Shown: piece after piece, positions 1 to 8,160 of the stretch
Numbering within the stretch: the first letter of the stretch is position 1
Layout: each line of letters begins with the position of its first letter
Assembly (NCBI GenBank): GCA_965657645.1
Contig: CBFHOS010000008.1
Span: forward strand, 4,446-68,445
DNA from: CBFHOS01 sp965657645
Lineage (GTDB): Bacteria; Pseudomonadota; Alphaproteobacteria; Puniceispirillales; Puniceispirillaceae
Reading direction: 5' to 3'
DNA: 64,000 nucleotides
Notes under the pieces: generated by a model
Seen by the model: the letters and a program-made list of their open reading frames with translations, nothing else
The model's database searches: none
Told to the model about the DNA's origin: nothing
Translations under genes and position numbers: made by a program

Positions 1-31
1 ATTGTAAACCAAGTCAGTTAAGCCGAATTGG

Positions 32-1396
32 TTAGAACGGGTTGTTTTCCGATTCCCCGCGCGTATCAAAAAACTCTTTGGTGATTTTGAATACGATGGG
101 AGAGAGAACCGCCAAGGCGATCAAGTTCGGAACAGCCATCATCGCGTTGAGCGTGTCGGCCAATAGCCAGACAAATTCAAGCTCAACCGTTGCCCCCACT
201 ATGACCGCCAAGGACCAGACGACCCTAAACGGTGTAATGACTTTGCGGCTAAAGAGATATTGCAGAGACCGCTCTGAATAATAGCTCCAGCCCAAAATCG
301 TGGTGAAGGCAAAGATCGCCAGTGAAATCGCGATCAGATAGCCACCCCACCCCGGCAAAGTCGCCTCAAAAGCGGCTGAGGTCAGGGCCACACCTGTTGC
401 TCCACTTGTCCAAACGCCTGTGCTCAGGATCGCAAGGGCAGTGAATGAACAGACAATGATCGTATCAATGAAAGTTCCCAACATTGCCACTAGTCCTTGA
501 GAAACCGGACCTTTGGTCTGGGCCGCCGCATGCGCGATCGGGGCAGAACCAAGTCCAGCCTCGTTCGAGAATACACCACGGGCCACACCAAAACGAATGG
601 CCATCCAAACCGCCGCACCAGCAAAACCGCCAGCAGCAGCGCTAGGCTGGAATGCGTATTTAAAGATCAACCCAAATGCGGCTGGAATTTCCGAAGCGTT
701 AAGCATAAGCACCAGAACACCGGCAGAAACATAAAGCAACGCCATGATCGGCACGAGCTTGCCAGCAACATTGGAAATACGCTGGATGCCGCCAAGCAAC
801 ACCGCGCCAACCAAGGCCGCCGTAACAAGACCAGTACCCATATGAGGCACACCAAAATTGCTATAAAGCGCGTCGGCAATCGAATTTGCCTGCACCATAT
901 TACCAATTCCAAATCCGGCTATACCGGCGAATAGCGCAAAGACCATCGCTAGCCATTTCCACTTCGCGCCCATGCCATTTTGAATGTAATACATCGGACC
1001 ACCGACAAAATTGCCTTTCGAATCCTTTTGACGGAAACGAACCGCACAAACAGCCTCGGCATATTTCGTGCCCATGCCAACCAACGCAGTGACCCACATC
1101 CAGAAAATGGCACCGGGGCCACCAAGAAAAATCGCAGTAGCAACACCAGCAATGTTACCAGTGCCGATAGTTGCAGATAACGAGGTCATTAGCGCGTTAA
1201 ACGGACTAATTTCACCCGCGGCAGTGCCAGGAATACGGCCTTTCCACAAAAGGGAAAAACCGAAGGGAATTTTTAAGATAGAGAGAAATCTCAAGCCAAT
1301 TGTTAGGTATAATCCAACGCCAAGTATAAGAACCAGCATTGGGACACCCCAGACAATGCCGTTCAAATCTCCAACTAAGTTGTTGATCATTTCCAT
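32..1396 (-). CDS. Sodium:alanine/glycine symporter (AGCS family)
   Basis: A 454-residue polytopic inner-membrane protein that should couple uptake of a small neutral amino acid to sodium. The family signatures are visible: the N-terminal segment around GTGNIAGVATAI followed by GGPGAIFWMW, and the later NEAGLGSAPIAHAAA motif. Length fits the AGCS family. The chosen ATG follows an AAAGGA ribosome site by about seven bases. It lies 249 bases downstream of the kinase/M23/aminotransferase fusion on the same strand, so the two may be linked in function, for example import of an amine or amino acid that the fusion degrades; that link is inference. Two similar palindromes precede the gene. The exact substrate cannot be read from the sequence. 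Confidence 0.93.
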   Translation of the reverse strand: MEMINNLVGDLNGIVWGVPMLVLILGVGLYLTIGLRFLSILKIPFGFSLLWKGRIPGTAAGEISPFNALMTSLSATIGTGNIAGVATAIFLGGPGAIFWMWVTALVGMGTKYAEAVCAVRFRQKDSKGNFVGGPMYYIQNGMGAKWKWLAMVFALFAGIAGFGIGNMVQANSIADALYSNFGVPHMGTGLVTAALVGAVLLGGIQRISNVAGKLVPIMALLYVSAGVLVLMLNASEIPAAFGLIFKYAFQPSAAAGGFAGAAVWMAIRFGVARGVFSNEAGLGSAPIAHAAAQTKGPVSQGLVAMLGTFIDTIIVCSFTALAILSTGVWTSGATGVALTSAAFEATLPGWGGYLIAISLAIFAFTTILGWSYYSERSLQYLFSRKVITPFRVVWSLAVIVGATVELEFVWLLADTLNAMMAVPNLIALAVLSPIVFKITKEFFDTRGESENNPF

Positions 1397-1505
1397 GTTT
1401 CGTTCCTTTCATCAAACGACGAAATTTGATCGTGATCAGGGGAACGAAACAGATGAGAAAACTAATGGAGAAACAAAGCCCCAGAACACATCGGTAAAGA
1501 TTATT

Positions 1506-1563
1506 CTTTGGATGGTCCAAGGTCGGATAAGGTTACCCCACCATCTTTTGGAACATCCAAAAG
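1506..1563. promoter_or_regulatory. Two operator-like palindromes upstream of the AGCS symporter
   Basis: In the 249-base gap between the fusion gene and the symporter there are two related inverted repeats. The one at 1545-1563 is perfect: CTTTTGGA, spacer ACA, TCCAAAAG. The one at 1506-1522 is CTTTGGA, spacer TGG, TCCAAGG, with one mismatch. Both share TTGGANNNTCCAA and their centres are 40 bases apart, near four helical turns. This suggests a dimeric repressor or activator site controlling the symporter. No matching regulator gene is adjacent. The rest of the gap shows nothing I can name. Confidence 0.4.
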
Positions 1564-1645
1564 CATCTTGTTGGACAGACCTTACTATGGCCTATCTATC
1601 AAGACAAGGCTTTGACACGAAAATGACACATTTTTATATTCTTTT

Positions 1646-4600
1646 TCAATAATTTAGCAAAATTGTTTCCGCAAAAACCTGATCAAGTTTCCGCAATAAA
1701 AAGTCACAATCTTGCGCCCCAATAGTGAGAGGTGGCCGGATTTTCAGGACATTATCAAAAGGCCCATCAGTGCCGATAAGGATACGGTACTCCCGCAAAC
1801 GGTTGGCGACAAACCCCGCCAATTCACGCGCTGGTGTTTTGTCATTTTGATCTTTTACCAACTCAATTCCCAAAAACAAACCGCGCCCGCGAACGTCACC
1901 GATGATGTCATATTTGTCTTTCAACAAGGAAAAGCCGTCTAGCAATTGGCGTCCCCTCTCGGCGGCATTGGCCTGTAACCCCTCATCATCGACAATCTGC
2001 AACACCTCGGCCCCGATCAGACAGGCAAGCGTGGTTCCGCCAAAGGTTGAGAAAAACTCCATCCCATTGGCAAAGGATTTCGCTATTTCCGCAGTTGTTA
2101 CAACCACACCAATAGGATGACCATTACCGATGGGTTTCCCAAGAACGACAATATCCGGCATGGCGTTCTGGGTTTCAAACCCCCAATAGGCGTCGCCTAG
2201 GCGCCCTAAGCCGGTTTGCACCTCGTCGGCAATACATAGGCCATTGGCGGCGCGTATCCGCTCATACACCGACGAGAGATAGTCTTGTGGGGGCTCTATC
2301 TGGCCGCCTACGCTAGGGAAACTCTCGGCGATAAAGCCGGCCAATGTGCCGCCCTTTTGCGCTATCCGGTCGAGGGCTTTGTCCACATCCGCCGCATATT
2401 TAACGCCAGCATTCGCGTCATCATAGCCAAATGGCCCACGATACCTGTCGGCCACTTGGACAATCTCAACCCAATCAGGACAGCCATCACCGCCCGGCCC
2501 GTTAAATTTATACGGGCTTAGATCAATCGTCCCTGTGGTATGGCCGTGATAGCCATGATCCTGTACCACCATTGATTTCCCACCAGTATGCGCCCGCGCC
2601 AATCGCAGGGCCAGCTCATTAGCCTCCGACCCCGACGTCACAAAATAGCAATGCGTGAGATGATCCGGCAATCGGCTTTGCAAGGCCTCGGCAAAGGCCA
2701 TCTGCGCCGGATGCAGATATCTTGTATTGGTATTGATCAGACGCAATTGGCGCTCTGCTATGGCATGCAGGCGGGGATGCGAATGGCCGACATGTGGCAC
2801 ATTATTATAGGCATCAAGGTGGGTGCGCCCTCTCTCGTCATAGAGATAATGCTGCCAACCACGCACTAGCTGTAATGGCTTTGTGTAAGATAATTTCAGG
2901 TTTGCCCCAAAAGACCGTTTTCGCGCGGCAATGCCGTCATCGATATCATCGATGGGATAGAGCATGTCTTCTGGATCAAGCCCCAACATCGCCGCAGGAT
3001 TGGGATAGAGCGCGGCGGCATAGTCCACATCATCAGCATCACCAACACCCGGCCAGTCATGATCACGCGCATCACCGAAATGCGTTAGCGAGACGCTTAT
3101 TTGGAAATGCACATGCGGTTGCCACCCACCATTCACCGCCACATCCCCTAGCGCGGCAAATGTCTCGCCCTTGGCTATGTGCTGGCCTGTTTCCAAGTCT
3201 GCGATACTGGCCGGATCAAGATGGCCATAGAGAGAATAAAACGCATCACCATCGCTGGTTTCATGGGCCATGATGACCACACCGCCGTAATCGAGCCGTT
3301 GCGGGCGGTTAATCGCGGCCACAATAATTCCCTCATAGGGCGCGAAAAGAGACGCACCAGCTGGCATGAACACATCAATGCCTAGATGCATTGTGCGGCG
3401 TCCATCAAGGGCATGCGCCCCCAGAAAAAACGCAGGTTCTGTATAAACAAGCCTTGGTTCAAGATAATGCCCAACATGCGGGATGCGATTGCCAATGGCT
3501 TCGGGGACTAACCGCACCGCCTCATCCATGCTGATCGCGGTCGGGTTTACCGGCATCACGCTATCACCAATCGCACAAGAACAACGCGGCGCATCACCTA
3601 GGCTAGGCTGTATCTCAGGACCGAAAAGTGGTGCGAACTCGGATTTATTCTGCACCAACCAATCCCCGACCCGATTGGCGTTCAAAACTATTTCCAATCC
3701 AATGGCAAGCCGCAACCGTCCAAGGACAATCACCGGCGAGATATCGCGTGCCATCGCCAGAAACGCAAGCGCAGGCGCCTCGCTAATGACCATGTAATCA
3801 TCATCAGGGCGGATCTTTTTCATCATTGCGGAATTGACGACCGATACCGCCAGACGGGTCAGCATCAAACTAAATATCAATTCAAGATCGTCTGGCTTTA
3901 ACGGATGCGTTTCATGATAACCCGCCACAAACCGGCTCAAAACCTCTAAGGGGCGCTCTTGCCCTAGAACCAGATAGGCCGCCGCGGTCGCCAGATCACA
4001 AATGGCCGGCGCGCTGGTCATATCACCAAAATCAATAATGCCGGACAACGCCCACGCCTCAACTGATCTGGTTACCAACAGGTTATAATCATTCGCATCA
4101 CAATGAATGGCGGTATGATCTTTAGTTAATATTTTAGGTTCAATATTTTTCTTAAAATTCTGTATTATATCAGTTATTTGTGATTTCAATTCACCGTCAA
4201 CAATAACATCAAGATGGTCCTCAATCCAATGCGGCTGGAGCGGATGCCATTTGAAATCACGGGTCAAATGCGGATGATCAAACCCCTTTAGCGCATTCGT
4301 TAGCGTCCCGAGGTTGCGCCCAATCTGGTGAATTAACGCTGGATCATAGGCCCCAACGGTGCCGAGGGTCACACCGGGCAATGCCGATATAACCCACGCA
4401 ATGGACCCCGCATCATCATCCCATCTAACAAAGGATGCGCCGCCAATCGTGTCGATTACGCGCGGGACAGCAAGATCAGGGGCGTTTTTGGCTATTTGGT
4501 GCAACGCGTCTATTTGCATTTCGACCAGTTGGGGATCGCAATCAGGACGCATGATTTTTAGCACAAAGGCCATGTTACCATCGCAGATAACAGCAAAGTT

Positions 4601-4702
4601 CAGGTCAAACTCGCCATCAAGCGGCTGCAGAACGCCATCGATACCGTAATCACGGCACAGGGCCGCTTGCCAACGGATAATATTTTGCTCATGCATAGCC
4701 AT
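1646..4702 (-). CDS. Fusion protein: aminoglycoside-phosphotransferase-like kinase, M23 peptidase domain and class III PLP aminotransferase/phospho-lyase
   Basis: A 1018-residue protein with three domains. Residues about 1-340 are an APH-fold kinase (Lys49 in FVLKI, catalytic loop HCDANDYN at 200-207, metal-binding IDFGD at 222-226). Residues about 400-560 are a LytM/M23 domain with the full zinc set (His439 and Asp443 in HLGID, His494 in YGHL, HVH at 530-532). Residues about 600-1018 are a class III PLP enzyme (GSEANELALR at 691, DEVQTG at 826, Schiff-base Lys856 in LGKPIGNGHP). In vertebrates, hydroxylysine kinase and the phospho-lyases for phosphoethanolamine or phosphohydroxylysine are separate homologues of the two outer domains, so phosphorylation of an amino alcohol followed by elimination is the likely chemistry. 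The role of the M23 domain is unknown. The start has a GGTGAG site. Confidence 0.88.
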   Translation of the reverse strand: MAMHEQNIIRWQAALCRDYGIDGVLQPLDGEFDLNFAVICDGNMAFVLKIMRPDCDPQLVEMQIDALHQIAKNAPDLAVPRVIDTIGGASFVRWDDDAGSIAWVISALPGVTLGTVGAYDPALIHQIGRNLGTLTNALKGFDHPHLTRDFKWHPLQPHWIEDHLDVIVDGELKSQITDIIQNFKKNIEPKILTKDHTAIHCDANDYNLLVTRSVEAWALSGIIDFGDMTSAPAICDLATAAAYLVLGQERPLEVLSRFVAGYHETHPLKPDDLELIFSLMLTRLAVSVVNSAMMKKIRPDDDYMVISEAPALAFLAMARDISPVIVLGRLRLAIGLEIVLNANRVGDWLVQNKSEFAPLFGPEIQPSLGDAPRCSCAIGDSVMPVNPTAISMDEAVRLVPEAIGNRIPHVGHYLEPRLVYTEPAFFLGAHALDGRRTMHLGIDVFMPAGASLFAPYEGIIVAAINRPQRLDYGGVVIMAHETSDGDAFYSLYGHLDPASIADLETGQHIAKGETFAALGDVAVNGGWQPHVHFQISVSLTHFGDARDHDWPGVGDADDVDYAAALYPNPAAMLGLDPEDMLYPIDDIDDGIAARKRSFGANLKLSYTKPLQLVRGWQHYLYDERGRTHLDAYNNVPHVGHSHPRLHAIAERQLRLINTNTRYLHPAQMAFAEALQSRLPDHLTHCYFVTSGSEANELALRLARAHTGGKSMVVQDHGYHGHTTGTIDLSPYKFNGPGGDGCPDWVEIVQVADRYRGPFGYDDANAGVKYAADVDKALDRIAQKGGTLAGFIAESFPSVGGQIEPPQDYLSSVYERIRAANGLCIADEVQTGLGRLGDAYWGFETQNAMPDIVVLGKPIGNGHPIGVVVTTAEIAKSFANGMEFFSTFGGTTLACLIGAEVLQIVDDEGLQANAAERGRQLLDGFSLLKDKYDIIGDVRGRGLFLGIELVKDQNDKTPARELAGFVANRLREYRILIGTDGPFDNVLKIRPPLTIGAQDCDFLLRKLDQVFAETILLNY

Positions 4703-4832
4703 AACTCACCTGAAACGCGCTAGCGCCAATTACGCCGGTAGACCTCAATTAAGCGACCCTAGCAAGCCCAAACTGCGATCAACAACCCTCCCCCATTAAA
4801 TGCCTAAAATGGCGCGCTTTGCAACGTCCCCT

Positions 4833-4860
4833 TTGACTATCGGCGATGACGCACTAGATA
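4833..4860 (+). promoter_or_regulatory. Candidate sigma-70 promoter for the SDR gene
   Basis: TTGACT at 4833-4838 and TAGATA at 4855-4860 are separated by 16 bases, about 50 bases upstream of the SDR start, in the 209-base divergent gap with the fusion gene. The -35 is good and the -10 is only fair. Confidence 0.4.
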
Positions 4861-4911
4861 TAGGGAACGGTACATTTGGCCGTGATGTTTAGAGTTTTTA
4901 AGAGTAACCCG

Positions 4912-5688
4912 ATGACCCATTATTTTATCACTGGCGCCAGTGCCGGCATTGGCAAGTCCATTGCGACAAAGCTATGCACCGGCGTAGCGAGCAATGATGC
5001 TGGTGATACAGCCAATCAGGTCAGCGCGGTTGCACGGCGCAAAGACCGGCTAGACGGGCTGTCATCAGAGCTATCAAACTTCTTCGGCGTGCAAGCAGAT
5101 GTCACCAACGCCGCGCAAATAGCCAAAGCCATAGACGCCAGCATTGCCAAATACGGGCCAATCAATGTCGCCATTTTGAACGCAGGCATGTATGTACCAC
5201 AAGACGGCACCAGCATTGACCCAAGTATTTACGCCACACACATGGACGTTAATTATATGGGCGTTATCAATGCTTTGTCGGCCATTGTTCCACACATGAT
5301 TAAAGTGGGTGGCGGTAAGATTGTTCTAATATCTTCGGTTGCGGGTTGGCGCGGTCTACCGCGTTCTGCCGCTTATGGACCAACAAAGGCCGCGCTGATC
5401 TCGTTAGCAGAATCACTGATGTTTGATTTACGGCCGAAAAATATCGAAATTCAGGTCATCTGCCCCGGCTTTGTCGAGAGTGAGGCAACGGCAGTGAATG
5501 ATTTTGACATGCCGGGCTTGATGAGCAGTGATGCCGCCGCCGACACCATCATAAAGAGCATCGCTCTTCCCGATTTTTTGATCCATTTCCCAAAATCATT
5601 CACCCGCAAACTAGCCCTATTGCGGTGGTTACCTGATAGTTGGTATTTCAAGATCGTTGGCAAGCAAACTGGTTTTGCACAGGAGTAA
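4912..5688 (+). CDS. Short-chain dehydrogenase/reductase
   Basis: A 258-residue classical SDR. The cofactor motif TGASAGIG is at the extreme N terminus, NAG follows in LNAGMY, the catalytic Ser lies in LISSVAG, and the YxxxK pair in YGPTKAAL. Membership of the classical NAD(P)-dependent oxidoreductases is therefore firm, but the substrate is not visible. The ATG at 4912 is preferred to the upstream TTG at 4876 because it puts the Rossmann motif in its usual place. The NTF2-like gene follows two bases after the stop, so the pair is probably co-transcribed. SDR and NTF2-like genes of this type are often found beside the FAD-oxidoreductase/DUF1365/cyclopropane-synthase operon that faces them here, which suggests a role in lipid modification (inference). 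Confidence 0.9.
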   Translation: MTHYFITGASAGIGKSIATKLCTGVASNDAGDTANQVSAVARRKDRLDGLSSELSNFFGVQADVTNAAQIAKAIDASIAKYGPINVAILNAGMYVPQDGTSIDPSIYATHMDVNYMGVINALSAIVPHMIKVGGGKIVLISSVAGWRGLPRSAAYGPTKAALISLAESLMFDLRPKNIEIQVICPGFVESEATAVNDFDMPGLMSSDAAADTIIKSIALPDFLIHFPKSFTRKLALLRWLPDSWYFKIVGKQTGFAQE

Positions 5689-5690
5689 AA

Positions 5691-6149
5691 ATGCCCAAAT
5701 CAAATGATGTGGTTTCGCAATATGTAACGGCCTTTACCAGCCTGACACCTAATAATATGGATGCGCTACTAGCCGTCGTTGATGACGACATTTTCTTTAG
5801 TGATCCATTTAACAAAACCACTGGCAAACCCGCCTTTACCGCGATTTTCGACCATATGTTCGAGACCTGTATTGATCCCGGCTTTGATGTCACTGACGTT
5901 GCCTATTCAGCGACAAATGACAACAAAATTGCCTATTTACGCTGGCGCATGACGGGAAAGATCAATGGCTGGCCACATACTGCGCTTGATTTTGAGGGCA
6001 TGACCGAAGTCCATATCGGCGATAACGGCCTCATTAGCGCGCATATCGACCATTGGGACAGTGCCAGCCAGCTATTTGCCAAGTTACCCGTCATTGGCGC
6101 CTTGTTGCGCCCAATTATGGCACGTTTCGTGGTGAAGGTGCCGCGCTAG
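5691..6149 (+). CDS. NTF2-like / SnoaL-like protein
   Basis: A 152-residue protein that fits the small cone-shaped NTF2/SnoaL fold: an N-terminal helix (VSQYVTAFTSL), the VDDDIFFSDPFN strand-turn typical of these proteins, and a C-terminal strand EGMTEVHIGDNGLISAHIDHWD. Such proteins are isomerases, dehydratases or plain ligand binders, and no specific reaction can be assigned. The start at 5691 is set by AGGAG overlapping the end of the SDR gene; an upstream in-frame extension would overlap that gene and lacks such a site. It converges on the cyclopropane-synthase gene with a 23-base gap. Co-localisation with SDR and lipid-modifying enzymes is its only functional clue. Confidence 0.82.
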   Translation: MPKSNDVVSQYVTAFTSLTPNNMDALLAVVDDDIFFSDPFNKTTGKPAFTAIFDHMFETCIDPGFDVTDVAYSATNDNKIAYLRWRMTGKINGWPHTALDFEGMTEVHIGDNGLISAHIDHWDSASQLFAKLPVIGALLRPIMARFVVKVPR

Positions 6150-6172
6150 GCCCTCGCCGCTGCTAGGCGTGA

Positions 6173-7363
6173 TTATTTATGCGTTAACAAGATTTGCTTC
6201 ACGTCGATCATACCGGCGCGAAAACCACCTTCACAATAGGCTAGATACAGCTCCCACATACGTTTGAAGCGATCATCGAACTTGCCTTTTGCCAATTGCG
6301 GCCATGCCGCGTTAAAGCGTGTGCGCCATTCGGCCAATGTGCGGGCGTAATGGAGCGCATAACCACGATCCTCAACCAGCTTGAGACCAGCCGCATCAAC
6401 CGGCGCGTTCAACAATTCCATCGATGGCAACATCCCACCGGGGAAAATATAACGCTGGATAAAGTCAGGCTGGGCCTTATAGGCGGCAAAGGCCTGATGA
6501 TCGATGGTGATAGACTGAATCACGGCGCGTCCGCCCTTTTTGAGCAAAGACGACACCGCGGCAAAATAGGTCGGCCAATAGGCCTCGCCAACAGCCTCGA
6601 ACATCTCAATCGAGACTATCTTGTCGAATTTACCCTCAAGATCACGGTAATCAATCAGCCGCAATTGCGCTTTATCGGATAATCCGGCTTCGGCAAGCTG
6701 TTTTTCGGCAAAATCAAATTGCTCTTTGGAAATCGTAATGCCGGTAACCTTGGCGCCAATGGTCGAGGTCACATATTTTGCAAAACCACCCCAGCCACAG
6801 CCAATCTCAAGAACATGATCGCCGGGTTGAATATCGGCCATCTCGGCTAGATGGCGATATTTATTAATCTGCGCCGCGGATAGATCATCGTCTTCCCCTT
6901 CAAATACAGCCGATGAATAGGTCATCGTGCCATCCAGCCACGCGGCATAGAAATCATTGCCGAGATCGTAATGGTAGGAGATGTTTTTCGCCGAACCGGA
7001 TTTGTTATTACGGCGCATATAATGAAACAGGCGGAGGCCATTTTTGCGCAGAAAGCCTGCTTTTAGCTGACTATCGATATATTCGTCATGCAACACCGCT
7101 AGCTCGATCAGGGACGGCAAATCATTGCTGCTCGCCTCGCCATCCATAACCGCCTCACAAAAGCCCATCTTGCCATTGCGCATGATCCGCGTCATCGCAT
7201 TCATCGAATGCAGATGCAAATGGGCGGCTGGACCGGCTTCGGGCCCGTTAAAATTATGCTCCTCGCCATTGGGTAGGATCAAATGAACACTGCCAAATTG
7301 GATACGGGAGACCACTTTGATCAAAAATTGAGCCCGCTTACGGTCGAAAAAACCTAACTTCAT
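6173..7363 (-). CDS. cfa: Cyclopropane-fatty-acyl-phospholipid synthase family methyltransferase
   Basis: A 396-residue SAM-dependent enzyme of the mycolic acid/cyclopropane synthase family. The SAM site is VLEIGCGWGGFAKY, preceded by the family marker YHYDLGNDFYAAWLD. The C-terminal half carries the IEMFEAVGE and YIFPGGMLPS segments of membrane-lipid methyltransferases. It should transfer a methyl or methylene group to double bonds of membrane phospholipid acyl chains. ATG at 7363 is chosen over a TTG two codons upstream. The gene is last of a tight three-gene unit (FAD oxidoreductase, DUF1365, this gene; gaps of 0 and 8 bases). In that context it may not make plain cyclopropanes: in Rhodobacter sphaeroides related methylases act in furan fatty-acid synthesis. 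Confidence 0.9.
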   Translation of the reverse strand: MKLGFFDRKRAQFLIKVVSRIQFGSVHLILPNGEEHNFNGPEAGPAAHLHLHSMNAMTRIMRNGKMGFCEAVMDGEASSNDLPSLIELAVLHDEYIDSQLKAGFLRKNGLRLFHYMRRNNKSGSAKNISYHYDLGNDFYAAWLDGTMTYSSAVFEGEDDDLSAAQINKYRHLAEMADIQPGDHVLEIGCGWGGFAKYVTSTIGAKVTGITISKEQFDFAEKQLAEAGLSDKAQLRLIDYRDLEGKFDKIVSIEMFEAVGEAYWPTYFAAVSSLLKKGGRAVIQSITIDHQAFAAYKAQPDFIQRYIFPGGMLPSMELLNAPVDAAGLKLVEDRGYALHYARTLAEWRTRFNAAWPQLAKGKFDDRFKRMWELYLAYCEGGFRAGMIDVKQILLTHK

Positions 7364-7371
7364 TACCAAAT

Positions 7372-8160
7372 CTACCCTCTTCTAACTTCCTGTGCCTTAG
7401 ACCAAACCTTGGGCGGTTCGGGACGCCGAAAGAAAGGAACTTTCTTCATCCATAATTTAGCGGCTTCAAGGTGAATTGAAACCAGTGGGCGGAGGGGCCA
7501 TTGCCCTGTTTTCACCAGAGATTTGAGCACCCCGACATTTGTAAGCGGTTCGACATCACCGCGCAATGTTGCTGTTAATTGTGGCTTACCATCCGCCAAA
7601 TACCGCATCAGCACACGGATAGGCTGATCGTTATTTGCCTTTATTTTCAAACGATATTCACCCGTTAACGGAAAAAACGGCGATACATGCAATAGCTTGG
7701 CACTCTCTAGGATAGCACCATTGGCCTCGACCGTTCCAATATAGGAATGCATGTCGCCAAAAGTATTTCTAACCTCATAGATATAAAGCCGGTCACGGCC
7801 ATCGCGATCCCGCAAGACATAGACAGACACCGGATTAAAGGCCAATCCCAATATCCGTGGGAAGGTCAATAGATGCACCGAATTTATGGTAACATCAGGG
7901 ATCAATTCCGCCGCCATTTTGCGGGCGTAGCTATTCAAAGATTGCGGCGGCATGGTTGATTTGAAATTAGGCCCGTAATCACCCTCAAAAAAGGACAAGA
8001 GGTTAAAACGCCCTATCGAAAATAACGCAGAAAGCTTGTTTGCCGCCGGTAAATTATCGAGGTCTAGCCATATCGAAAGGCCACGACGCGCCAGAAAATG
8101 CGATGGCGCGCCGTGCCGCGTGTGATTTATAATCGATGGGACCAGACTACATGCTGGCAT
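7372..8160 (-). CDS. DUF1365 family protein
   Basis: A 262-residue protein recognised by the NPVSVYVLRDRDGR and YIYEVRNTFGDMHSY segments and by its position between an FAD oxidoreductase and a cyclopropane-synthase-like methylase. The family has no settled biochemical activity; its constant partners point to a step in modification of unsaturated acyl chains. The ATG follows the stop of the oxidoreductase gene directly, with GGGAGAT inside that gene as the ribosome site, so translation is probably coupled. No signal peptide or membrane segment is evident. Confidence 0.85.
   Translation of the reverse strand: MPACSLVPSIINHTRHGAPSHFLARRGLSIWLDLDNLPAANKLSALFSIGRFNLLSFFEGDYGPNFKSTMPPQSLNSYARKMAAELIPDVTINSVHLLTFPRILGLAFNPVSVYVLRDRDGRDRLYIYEVRNTFGDMHSYIGTVEANGAILESAKLLHVSPFFPLTGEYRLKIKANNDQPIRVLMRYLADGKPQLTATLRGDVEPLTNVGVLKSLVKTGQWPLRPLVSIHLEAAKLWMKKVPFFRRPEPPKVWSKAQEVRRG

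Noticed and set aside
497..934. 145-residue plus-strand frame opposite the symporter gene
   Set aside because: Low-complexity, charged translation without ribosome site, fully antisense to a well-conserved gene.
1646..4702. Antibiotic resistance by aminoglycoside phosphotransferase
   Set aside because: The kinase domain is fused to a PLP phospho-lyase and resembles hydroxylysine-kinase-type enzymes; a metabolic role is far more likely.
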